The notes under the pieces were generated by a model. It did no database searches, was not told where the DNA came from, and saw nothing but the letters and a program-made list of their open reading frames with translations. From Trichinella spiralis (lineage: Eukaryota > Nematoda > Enoplea > Trichinellida > Trichinellidae), in NCBI GenBank assembly GCA_000181795.3, contig CM012954.1, forward strand, positions 11,213,103-11,258,455: a stretch of 45,353 bases of DNA, in the 5' to 3' direction. Shown piece by piece: positions 36,901 through 45,353 of the stretch (its first letter is position 1; each line of letters begins with the position of its first letter). A program made the position numbers and the translations under genes.

Positions 36901-38898
36901 AAAATTCATTTTAAGCACAACCTCAACCGTGAATGATAATTGCTTCTTGCTAACCAGTTCAAACGGACCAGTCAAACCATATTACAACAAAGACGAATTA
37001 CAAAGTGACAACAAATTGTACAATTTTTATTTATTTTTTAATTAATACATATGCAAATAATAATAAATATTTATGATCAATTCAAGTTTGAGCAATTAAG
37101 CGCTTAAAATACAAAAACCAATATATATCAAATAAATAATTTATCAAAAATTGGAGAAAAAACAATTTTATAAAAAATTAACATATAGATAAGTCAAAAA
37201 AGGAGGAAAAAACTCTAATTGTTTCAATTTGTATAAATTATACAATAAAAATTACAAAATAATTTATTTTAAGCTGAATGAAATAAATCAATAAAATCAA
37301 AGGAGGAAAAAAAAAGAACAAATCGACTTGATGATTATTGAAATTGACAAAATGATTTAAGCTGTCATATCTAATTGAAAAGAATAATCAAATGTTCTAA
37401 TCATTAACATGAATTGCACATCAAACAATTTTGTCACATTAAATGAAGGATGAAAGATGTAACAGTATTTAAATTTTAATAAAGCAACAACAGTGGGAAA
37501 TTATGAATTTTTAATAAAAACACTTTTTTGTCAAATATTTTCCCAGCTAAATGAAACTAGCCTGCGCAGTGGAAAAGCTTGCAAACGTGAATAACCAGTT
37601 GTTACGGTGTTGCAAATAATTTTGACTTAATAATCCGCTAATAGCGTTAAACTTACCGTTCGGCAAATGTCAAATAAACGAGAACAAATAGACTGCGCAA
37701 AAATTTAATGATCCAACGAAAACAATTATTAAAGCTAAAAATGATTTTTGATTTTTGAAGAAAAAAATTTTTTTCAATTCATTTAACAACTCGCATGATT
37801 ACAAACAATGCTTTATTTGATTATGTTTGCATTATTTATTGTTCATCATTCAAATTATTCTAATACAATAGCAAAACTGAAATTATCAATGTTGAACTAA
37901 CTGTTCATGCCAGATGTGCAATTTTCACAAATTTCACAACCGCACATCCACGTGAACCAAAAGCTTACACAAAATATCATTGCTATGTTTTTCTCGATTG
38001 AAATGTAAAATTGAAAAAAATCAAAAATTGATAAACAAAAATTCACACAAAATTAACCACAAACAAATCATAACTCTATACATGCGTGTTTGGATTTGCA
38101 AAGAACTTCACAATAAAAAAATATACACTTTTAAAATGATTGATAATAATCGAATTGAAATTAGCATCGTGGAAAATTAGCATTATCAAATAATTAGATA
38201 CAGAAATGATTATTCCGCTTTGTTTGTTCATTACGATGACCGTTTCTGATCAAACAGAACGCTCATAATTATAACAATCATAAAATGTTGCTCATCAGTA
38301 ATATGAAAAAAGGAGACAGGGAGAGAGAAAAAGGATAAATTATTTCAACTATTACTCACCACAAATAAACAGATAAAAATGAAATGACAAACTTATAATA
38401 AACAATTTCACCAATCAAATGCCATTATCATTACAATGAGTCATTTATAAATTGTATTATAAGGTAATGTCAATGAATTGTAATAATAATAATGCTGTAC
38501 ATATAAGCATGTATGTAGAAGACAACAGAAAATGTAGGTTATGATAAATTTGGTAAAGAAAACGAGTTCACTTTTCAAAAAGCATCATTGTCATTATTGA
38601 AAAAATAAAGTTGAGAAGAGGGACTGACTGACTGATCAATCAAACAGCTTCCAAATAAATTAGAAAAAAAAATTTTAATATAAAAAGAAAACCTTGACAT
38701 GAATATTTTAATTAAAAAGAAAAACAAAACAATTATTATCATTACTGATTGCAATTAATTCAGTTATTTAAAATTCTGCTCTTTTTTAAATTTAAATTAC
38801 CACTCACCACTTTTATTGGCAACAGAAGATATTTGTATACGGGATATGTCGTCGAGGCCGGGTGAACGCTTAAAATATGCCGAAGCGTTTGTAGTCAT
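33979..38898 (-). CDS. ENTPD: Ecto-nucleoside triphosphate diphosphohydrolase (CD39 family), two alternative first exons
   Basis: Shared exons are 35975-36099, 35810-35924, 35527-35677, 35305-35464, 35132-35215, 34923-35057, 34738-34851, 34553-34687, 34245-34493 and 33979-34164. The first exon is either 36230-36287 or 38808-38898; both end in phase 1 and fit the next exon, giving 503 or 514 residues. The enzyme hydrolyses extracellular NTP and NDP to NMP. Apyrase regions are clear: IIDAGSSHSGLYIYTW, MYLAATAGMRIL, GIDEGIYGWITLNFL and GAMDLGGASTQI, then the cysteine-rich second lobe (YSLKLFGETYN, SYLCCGVNE, FSGMYW, TYCFTGLYSLTL). Membrane spans at both ends (WWWLGSVALLISLVGL; TTICCIVFIVGCVFII) match the plasma-membrane members ENTPD1/2/3/8 rather than the single-span ENTPD5/6. 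I cannot assign one paralogue. Confidence 0.92.
36288..38807 (-). other. 5' intron region of ENTPD
   Basis: About 2.5 kb between the two alternative first exons of ENTPD. It is very AT-rich with many short A/T runs. The promoter for the proximal first exon must lie here if that exon is used. Open frames such as 36593-36844 (+) carry low-complexity Asn runs and look non-coding. Confidence 0.5.
38808..38898 (-). CDS. ENTPD: Distal alternative first exon of ENTPD
   Basis: This 91-base exon begins with ATG and encodes 30 residues (MTTNASAYFKRSPGLDD and onward) before a strong donor, G|GTGAGT, in phase 1. Spliced to the acceptor at 36099 it restores the same Gly-Glu-Asp-Ser sequence as the proximal first exon. 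It would give the enzyme a different cytoplasmic N-terminus. It is distinctly richer in G+C than its flanks, as coding exons here are. Use in vivo is inferred. Confidence 0.6.
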
Positions 38899-38962
38899 CG
38901 AGTCATTGATTGCACAATCTCAGTTTCTGATCATTTTGCAATTGCAGCTTTTCAGAATTGAC

Positions 38963-38995
<33 letters not shown>

Positions 38996-40762
38996 CCGCA
39001 TCATCGAAGAATACGAATAATATTAAAATGATATTGGTAGGTAAACAGGCAATTTTGCTGGTCACAGTATTCAACGTTGATCGGGTGTGTTTCGAAAAAG
39101 GAAAAGCTTATGAAATAAATTTAACATAAACAAACAACGAAACAGAAAAAAAATTTACATGCAAAATATTTTGAATAGCAAAAACGACGACGCAGTTTTG
39201 AACGGTTGTCGTTTAAATTCTCCGATTGATTGTTTCTGATTGCAAGCATACAACAAAAACAGACAATGTTCAACATTACAATTATCTGCTGCGAAAGCAA
39301 ACAAATCCAACCGATTACTATTTTCCATTAAGAGATCATTACATGCAGCAAAATAAATACATAGTAACCAACCGTACATTTATTTACACAATTACCAATT
39401 TATCAGTTGAATAGAAGACAAAAACAACAGCAACAAAAAACCATCATCATATTTACAGTTGAACAATTTCAATAGAATTTTATTTATTATTATTATTATA
39501 AAAAGTTAATTGCTGATATATGCAAATCGAAGAGAAATAAACAACACTTGAACCAAGATACGACAAAAAATAACCAGCCCAATACGAAAAACTATACGGA
39601 TAATACGAAAGTTGGATAAACAATTGAAATCAACCGTTGTTTACACAACAACAACAAAGAAGTAGTCAATTAAGAGTCCAGATTGAATTTTTCAACTCAC
39701 TAATAATTATGTATATTTTTTTCTCACAGTTTCAGATAGATTTTTAAATGACGTCATTGAAACAAAAATTTCTATTTACATGAAAACTAATCCATACTGT
39801 ATTTATTATTATTACTGCTTTTTGTTTTTGACAAATAAAATTTTCATACTGAAAACAACGGTAGTTGGACATTTGCATTTGAAAATTTTCAAAAACATTT
39901 TTCAAATTCACACCAACTGCGTCAAAATTCACCAGCAAAATTATCGACAAACTGTTCTGTTGTGACCAAGTGGACAGACAGTACGGAATCATTATTTGTA
40001 TTATAATGAACATTGATTTTGCGAACAAATTGACATCATCAATGACGAATAAAAATACGACCATGTTCAATGAGCAATTTTCCCACCAAGGTGGCAAATT
40101 ATTTGAACATTGTCAAAATTTTTACAATTTTATAATACAATAAGGTTGTGAAATTTATTGGTAAAAATTATCTGACGAACAAAAAGAAACAACATCAAAC
40201 ATTTATCTTGTGATTGAACAAAAATTATCAAAATTCATCAAATTTATAAAACATGCATAAAATGATATTTTAAAAATTTTAAGAAAATCAAAATCTTTTG
40301 CAACAATAATAAAATTGGTGGTTAGATAAAAATCGGACCGATGTTGTTGGAATCATAATCGACTTGTCATAATTATATTCAATTCGATTAAATCAAAGAC
40401 TTTCATCAACGGAAATGTACAAATTCGCATAATTATGACGCCCACCGACGGAAACAAGTTCTCCCATTTCACTTTTTCGCAATTTCAAAATTCAATAACA
40501 ATTTCTAGGTCATTCAGTTATTTTTACCGTTTTATTAAATGACAACTGACATCTCTAAATAATAAATAATACAATTTTATCAATTGGCAAATGATTAAAA
40601 GTAGATAAAGGGAAAATTTACTACCAACAATCACTCAATTCCAACTTATTGATCAAAAGTGCGATAACTTTTCACGTTCATTGGAAAAAAGATATTCTTG
40701 TATAAAATAAACATTTGCTGTTTCTTTTTCCTATACGCAGTTTCGGCACTTCATTTAAGCAT
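38899..40762. other. AT-rich intergenic region
   Basis: About 1.9 kb upstream of the distal ENTPD exon, containing a CAA/AAC repeat at 38962-38996. Open frames here (for example 39744-40097 on -) are rich in Phe, Ile and Asn and look like AT-driven chance. No gene is seen. Confidence 0.5.
38962..38996. repeat. (AAC)n microsatellite
   Basis: About ten AAC units, starting some 65 bases upstream of the distal ENTPD first-exon ATG. Confidence 0.85.
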
Positions 40763-41177
40763 TTAAACTAACACTGGATTAAAAGCACTATCGTCTGAAA
40801 TGTGACTAACAACTTCACATCGGCAGAAATTAAACATGCCAATCATATAAAATATTAATCTACTTTCATTTCTTTATACAAAATTAGTGAAATAAATAAA
40901 ACCATACCTCGAACAGAAATTATCAGTTCTTCATCATTATATATGCCAAGTACGTGCAAAACATCTTCTGAATTCAGTGGCGAATGATCATGAAATCTCA
41001 GTACAAATTCTTCGTCTTTTTCACTGTGACCAGTTCGATATGCATATGCATTGATCACGTCTCTCACTTTAAAATCACTGTCCACTTCCAACGATACGGA
41101 TGATTCGTTGTAAAACAGCGACTTGATAAATACCCGCAACGGTAGTGAAGCATCAGCTCCGGCAGAATGAACCAATT
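40763..41177 (-). CDS. C-terminal exons of an unidentified protein with a ubiquitin/RA-like fold
   Basis: Two exons, 40908-41177 and 40763-40794, join in phase 1 and end at a TAA, giving about 100 residues. The sequence LPLRVFIKSLF, SVSLEVDSDFKVRDVINAY, EEFVLRFHDHSP and DEELIISVR has the strand-helix rhythm of a ubiquitin-like or Ras-association domain at the very C-terminus. The acceptor is CATTGTTAG at 41178-41186. There is no ATG in the frame, so upstream exons must exist, but I could not find them in 41.2-42.2 kb; the 5' end may be far away or nested among the genes to the right. A better family assignment would need profile search. Confidence 0.55.
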
Positions 41178-42289
41178 CTAACAATGCGCACCAGTTAATG
41201 TGAGCGAAAAGAGATTACGAAAAAATAATTTGCATACTGCTGTCAGACCGACAGTTCATTGGTCAGAGTGTGGAATAACCACAAAACAGCACAACATATC
41301 CAGAATCAACAAAATGGCAGTAGCTTTTTCACTAAAATAAGCAACAGAACATCTTCAAGCGTGTTGAAAATATTTTCAAATCGAGCATACAACGCAGTCA
41401 TTACAAACGGCCCGTTAGCATTTAAGAACAATAAAACTATTCTTTCGCAAGATACGCCTTATTTAGTCAATGGCGAAAACTTTCAACCAAATATGACGGC
41501 AAGAACTGCCGGCAAGTGCAACTTAATTTATAAGAAAAGACATGAATGAAACAACATCATCCACAACTAAACGATAAAGCTTAAATATACAAATGCGCAT
41601 CATGAACGTCAAACAAAAAATCTGTTTTTTAATGTAAAAAATTAAAGCCAAAAACAAAGAAAAAACAAAAAAAATGAATCGTTAATAAAGTGGAAAATTA
41701 TTTACGTAAAATGACTTTTCATAATTGCAAAATACACTAATTATAGCAAAATCAAAATGTCACATTTTTTCAAAGCACAAACAATGATCAATTCAAACAT
41801 GTTTTTTTTTGTTATTATTACAGTTACTGATTGTCAAGATTATCGAAATGGAAATCAGTTTCAAAATTTGAAAAAAATTATGTTGCAAAAATAAATAATC
41901 AAGTTTCACTTTAAAAATGCTTCAGTTGTATAAAGTGAACATTAGTTTACAATTTTCATCAAACATTCTTTAGACAATGGTAATTTACCAAATTTTATTA
42001 CTGTAGAATTTATAACTTAAATAACTTGAATTGCATTGATTGTTTTTTTTTATTTTATAAAAGTACATTATGATTAAAATAATATATGGAATGTGATGTT
42101 TTTAGTAAGTAATAAAGAGAACATTACATGCAATTCAAAATTTTCTATAGTATTTGTTTCGTGCTTTTCATTAACGTTTTTGGACTATTTTGTTCATTTC
42201 CTGTTTTCGTATTTTCTTAAAGAAAAGTACAAATAAACATTCTACTGAAATTAATATTTATTTAAACGATAAAAATTACAAAAAAAAAT
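41178..42289. other. Intergenic or intronic, HAP40 3' side
   Basis: About 1.1 kb. The stretch 41259-41549 has an open + strand frame of 96 codons and less AT bias than its flanks, but no splice context or family match. The remainder is AT-rich with no feature. Confidence 0.4.
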
Positions 42290-43307
42290 TCAGCTTATCG
42301 AATCAATCAACTGCAATCCAAAATCGACCAAATAAACACTGACATTATGGTGGTGGATGGCAGTCAAGGCGATGTCCGCAGCACTGGGATCGTTGTTATT
42401 GATCGCCAAGACGAAGGACTTCAAATGAAGATAAATTTCCACGCTGACAATGTAAGAATCGTTGGGCAAAAGTGAACCTTGGCATGACGACAAAAGTGCC
42501 TCGTCCGTTTCATCTGAATAACGTTGCAAAACCCGCTTTTCGAAATCGTTCATTTCACTTTTGATCGGCTTCAACGCTAATAAAAGCATGACAGTAATAA
42601 TTTCCAGCTCATTCAAATGCAGTTTCCTGAAACCGCTGTTCGGCCACGATTCGACGATTTGCCTGTAAAAGTTTGAAGTTCGCCTTGCATCGGCCAAAAA
42701 TCCAACCGACGTCTCCACGCACAGTTTCCAACGTAGGGCGTGTCCAACAGCGTGCGGATGAGTGTCCAGAAGATGTATCGCTTTTTCGAAATTCTGTATC
42801 GCATCTTCGGGATGTTGCATACAGGCTAGCTCTTTGCCAAGTTCGATTAATAACGAAGCGGCTAACAGCTTCTGTCCTTGGGACAAATGCAATCTGAAAT
42901 CCACAATGACAATTTGTCATGGTTTACCTTTACTGCACCATCGCCTACCGGATTGCTTCATTGTAGCAATGCATTGCCATGTAAAGGCATTCCATGGAAA
43001 GTCGATTTTCAACAGATTCTTTCTCCTTCTCCGCACGTATGTACAGTCGACCAGCTGTTCTATATTCGACTGCCTCTTGGTCAATATTGCCCAGTTGATT
43101 TTTACACTTTGCCATGTTCATCCTGCACAAAGCTGAGTATTCGGTACAATTTTCGTCCAACAACCGACTCGCCAACGCGTCGTAATCTTTGACTACTTCG
43201 GCCAAATTTGGCGAACGGAATGCCCGTTTACGAAGTTTCCCCTTTATGGATACAAATGTCTGCCATGGGTCCACGTACAGTTCTGTTCCGAATTCATCCA
43301 AAGTCAT
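42290..43307 (-). CDS. F8A1: 40-kDa huntingtin-associated protein (HAP40)
   Basis: Two exons, 42949-43307 and 42290-42893, encode 320 residues (human HAP40 371). HAP40 is an all-helical, TPR-like protein that forms a stable complex with huntingtin and links it to Rab5 endosomes. Family blocks include VSIKGKLRKRAFRSPNLAEV (human VSNKLKKRFLRKPNVAEA), YSALCRMNMAKC, AGRLYIRAEKE, EDAIQNFEKAI, TVMLLLALKP with QRYSDE, and the C-terminal VSVEIYLHLKSFVLAI. The human alanine/proline-rich linker is missing here. An acceptor ends 28 bases before the ATG and about 104 bases after the MED22 stop, so this is probably the downstream partner of MED22 in one transcript. The frame also continues upstream of the ATG to that acceptor, so a few more residues are possible. 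Confidence 0.85.
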
Positions 43308-43336
43308 TTCTATTCTTAAACATTCAATTTCAAATA

Positions 43337-43440
43337 CTGAAAACAATTTTATTAAACTGAAAAAACAGAAAAATACAAATAACTGTGGATTAATACCTAC
43401 ATGCGGTCAATTGAAAATTTTAATGCAACAAAAATGTCAT
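43337..43440 (-). promoter_or_regulatory. Intercistronic spacer with 3' splice site (MED22-HAP40)
   Basis: The 104 bases between the MED22 stop and the HAP40 leader end in an acceptor (GTTTTCAG on the - strand). That spacing is close to the typical distance between operon genes in nematodes. Trans-splicing at this site is inferred. Confidence 0.5.
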
Positions 43441-44093
43441 TTATTTATTTTCATTAATGCTACAATCTAATACAGATACGCTGTTTTTCAACGCAGTGTT
43501 GTAATATTCTTGTTCAGCTTCTTGAAGGTAAAATGTCATTTCTTCTTTGACGGCGATCAATTTATCACGAAATTCCCTTTGAGTTATTTGGCTATGGACG
43601 GCAGCGGTAGTAATGGATTCGTTGATGTAAGCGAAATCGTTTAAAATAAGAAACTGTTTCAAATCGGTGACCATTTTTATCAACGCTTCAGCAGCGTGAG
43701 TCTGCAAAAATTGGAAAGTTTCATAATTCAGCAGAATATATTTAAACAAAAAAAAACAAATTTATACCATGTTAGCTGCACGGATTTGCATTTCAAAAAG
43801 CTCATGCTCATATTCAGTAAGACGACTTACTTGACCTTCTTCCCCTACCTGAAAAACAATATTTCAAAAAATTAAATTCAAAATTATTTCATAAAAGTTA
43901 GAAATTCAAATTTAGAAGCTAAAAACAAATATATACATAAATAAACGAATGAAAAAGGAAAACATACCTTTGCCATTCGAATGATTTCAGTGAAGTTTTC
44001 ACGGATAGATTTCACGCTACGCTGTAAAAGAACCTGATATTCTTTCAAAAGCATAGCTTTACGCGCATTAATGTTCTTTCGTCCTTCATCCAT
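43441..44093 (-). CDS. MED22: Mediator complex subunit 22
   Basis: Three exons, 43968-44093, 43768-43848 and 43441-43701, encode 155 residues. MED22 (Surf5) is a head-module subunit of Mediator, which links transcription factors to RNA polymerase II. Key matches to human are SIRENFTEIIRMAK, GQVSRLTEYEHE with QIRAANM, ALIKMVTDLKQFLILNDF and YINESI, followed by a helical KLIAVKEEM segment and a short tail EYYNTAL. Exon joins are all phase 0. The human protein varies by isoform (140-200 residues), so the length is normal. The ATG is 20 bases after a TCCTTTTTAG acceptor. It lies 535 bases after LIPT1 and 104 bases before HAP40, all on the same strand. Confidence 0.93.
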
Positions 44094-44113
44094 CCTTTAT
44101 TTCTTATTAGTCG

Positions 44114-44649
44114 CCTAAAAAGGATAAATAAACATACAATTTTTTTAGTACTAAGCCACAATATTAATATTTATTCATAATATGTTTAAAGAAAATTATT
44201 TCGCAGAATGCATGATTAGCATAATGCACACTATCAAACTGACAAAATTGTTTCTTAAAGGAAAACTTGTTCAAAAAAGGTATTACCATCAGATCTGCAC
44301 AAATTTAAACAACTTTAATGTTTATTATTAAAAAATCGTTTCCATAAATACTAAAAAACTGCAATAAATCATACAATAAAATTGAAACCATATTACAGTA
44401 TTGTCATACTGTAACTTGGAAAGTTTGAATAATGCGTCTAAAACAAATTAATTGTACGTCGCTTTCAATTTTGCCATTTTACCTTCAGTTTAATAAGAAA
44501 AAATGGTTTTTATATTAACAAATATTTATATGATTCTCATTTTTTAACTTACGTTGTTTGCTTGTACAAGCAGGCAGGCACCGTTTGGTCAGTTGATTTT
44601 AATTGGCATTCAGTTTAAGGAAAACAAAAGATCGTTTCTCACATATTTT
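44114..44649. other. Intergenic, LIPT1 3' side to MED22
   Basis: About 535 AT-rich bases between same-strand genes. It must hold the LIPT1 3' UTR and the MED22 outron or promoter. Nothing else is visible. Confidence 0.5.
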
Positions 44650-45326
44650 CTACAATGAATGAATTGCAGAAACGATTATTTGTTCAAGTGCGTCCGTGTC
44701 AAACGGTATTCCTGTAAACAATGCGGCTTCGCTGAAAGCACCAGAAACTTGGTTTTTCTTAATCAATTCGATTCGCTCTATTAGTCCATGGACAACAGTG
44801 ACTCGTAATCGACATTCAAATTGACTTCTTGGCCGAAGCACACGGTCGAGAACAAATTTCGGTGACTGACCAAATCGCCAATTCCAGCTTTTCAATTGTT
44901 CAACATTATCAGATATATTCACAAAATGACCATCATCGACGTGTAAAACATTTTCCACTTGACACGACTGAACAAAAAATTTTTTTAATCATTTTCATAC
45001 GTCTTCATTTTATTAAAATCATACTTCATAATTTCTGGCAAAATCTTCAACGACTGCTTCTACAAGTTGGTCATAATCCAATTCGGGTTGAAATTGCCGG
45101 AGAGATATGACCGAAGAACGTCGACTCTCTGTAGCATTTGTCAAAACTCCGCGCTAAAAAAATAAAACATAACTCTTTATTTGTCTCAAAATAAGAATAA
45201 TAAAATATAATACCATATTGGGAAATTCTAAGCAAGAGAAAAGGTCGTTTCTAGTTTAGATCCAGCAAGACAGTCAAATGATGATAAGCTGCATTTGAAG
45301 TTCAAATTTGCAGCCGTACAAAATAT
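44650..45326 (-). CDS. LIPT1: Lipoyl amidotransferase LIPT1, partial (5' end beyond window)
   Basis: The 3' part of a mitochondrial lipoyltransferase, which moves lipoate from the H protein to the E2 subunits of 2-oxoacid dehydrogenases. Two intact exons, 45025-45153 and 44650-44967, give about 148 residues: GVLTNATESRR (human GIRSNATAS), QLVEAVVEDFARNY, LKSWNWRFGQSPKFVLDR and the small C-terminal domain. A preceding exon at about 45214-45326 has the right length and the family peptides TAANLN, AAYHHLTVLLD and CLEFPNM, but these fall in three different frames with stops between. Either this exon is truly broken or the sequence near the end carries indel errors. The catalytic N-terminal domain lies outside the window. 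Confidence 0.75.
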
Positions 45327-45353
45327 CTGAAATCATCTTGTCAGTATTTTAAA

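Noticed and set aside
39744-40097. 117-codon - strand frame in the ENTPD upstream region
   Set aside because: Composition dominated by Phe, Ile, Val and Asn, as expected from AT-rich DNA; no motif.
41259-41549. 96-codon + strand frame
   Set aside because: No family match or splice context; kept only as a note on the intergenic region.
1-45353. Transposons, retroviral-type elements, CRISPR arrays, rRNA
   Set aside because: I found no transposase, reverse transcriptase, capsid or envelope signature, no long terminal repeats and no spaced repeat array; only short microsatellites.

Overview
This is eukaryotic nuclear DNA from an animal. It is very AT-rich outside its exons, is built from spliced genes with mostly short GT-AG introns (about 45-100 bases, a few over 500), and encodes metazoan-type proteins. 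The start codons of most genes sit 0-28 bases downstream of a 3' splice site with no recognisable upstream coding exon, and two pairs of same-strand genes are only about 54 and 104 bases apart. Together with a shavenoid-like membrane protein, this suggests a spliced-leader-using ecdysozoan, most likely a nematode. Full-length PTIP, HAP40 and SETD9 suggest a lineage that has lost less than Caenorhabditis. The taxon is an inference; no rRNA or SL gene is present to confirm it.

Layout. 0-3 kb: no certain gene, only coding-like islands on the + strand. 3.06-11.14 kb, all on the - strand: PTIP/PAXIP1 (18 coding exons, six BRCT domains, huge glutamine tract), then MZT1 (gamma-tubulin complex factor) and APC11 (anaphase-promoting complex RING subunit) as a probable two-gene transcript. 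12.0-12.95 kb: PTPMT1 (-). 14.8-17.6 kb: a MAN1/LEMD3-like inner nuclear membrane protein (+). 18.4-23.2 kb: a shavenoid-like single-pass receptor-like protein (-) with a strikingly GC-rich last exon. 24.7-26.5 kb: eIF2-alpha (+), convergent with PNO1 (-, 26.7-27.4 kb). 27.6-29.3 kb: relic of a GRIP-domain golgin (-), broken in several places but still showing intron structure. 30.2-30.8 kb: an unrecognised two-exon gene (+). 32.2-33.4 kb: SETD9 (+) with altered catalytic residues. 34.0-38.9 kb: a CD39-type ecto-nucleotidase (-) with two alternative first exons. 40.8-41.2 kb: the end of a gene with a ubiquitin/RA-like fold (-). 42.3-45.35 kb: HAP40, MED22 and the 3' part of LIPT1 (all -), running off the window.

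Most genes are unrelated housekeeping functions (translation, 18S rRNA maturation, Mediator, lipoylation, cardiolipin synthesis, nuclear envelope, mitosis). The clearest functional pairing is MZT1 with APC11, two small mitotic proteins. I see no DNA transposon, LINE, retroviral element, tRNA, rRNA or CRISPR. Exon joins were worked out by hand from reading frame, splice-site sequence and remembered family alignments, and checked by exon phase arithmetic.
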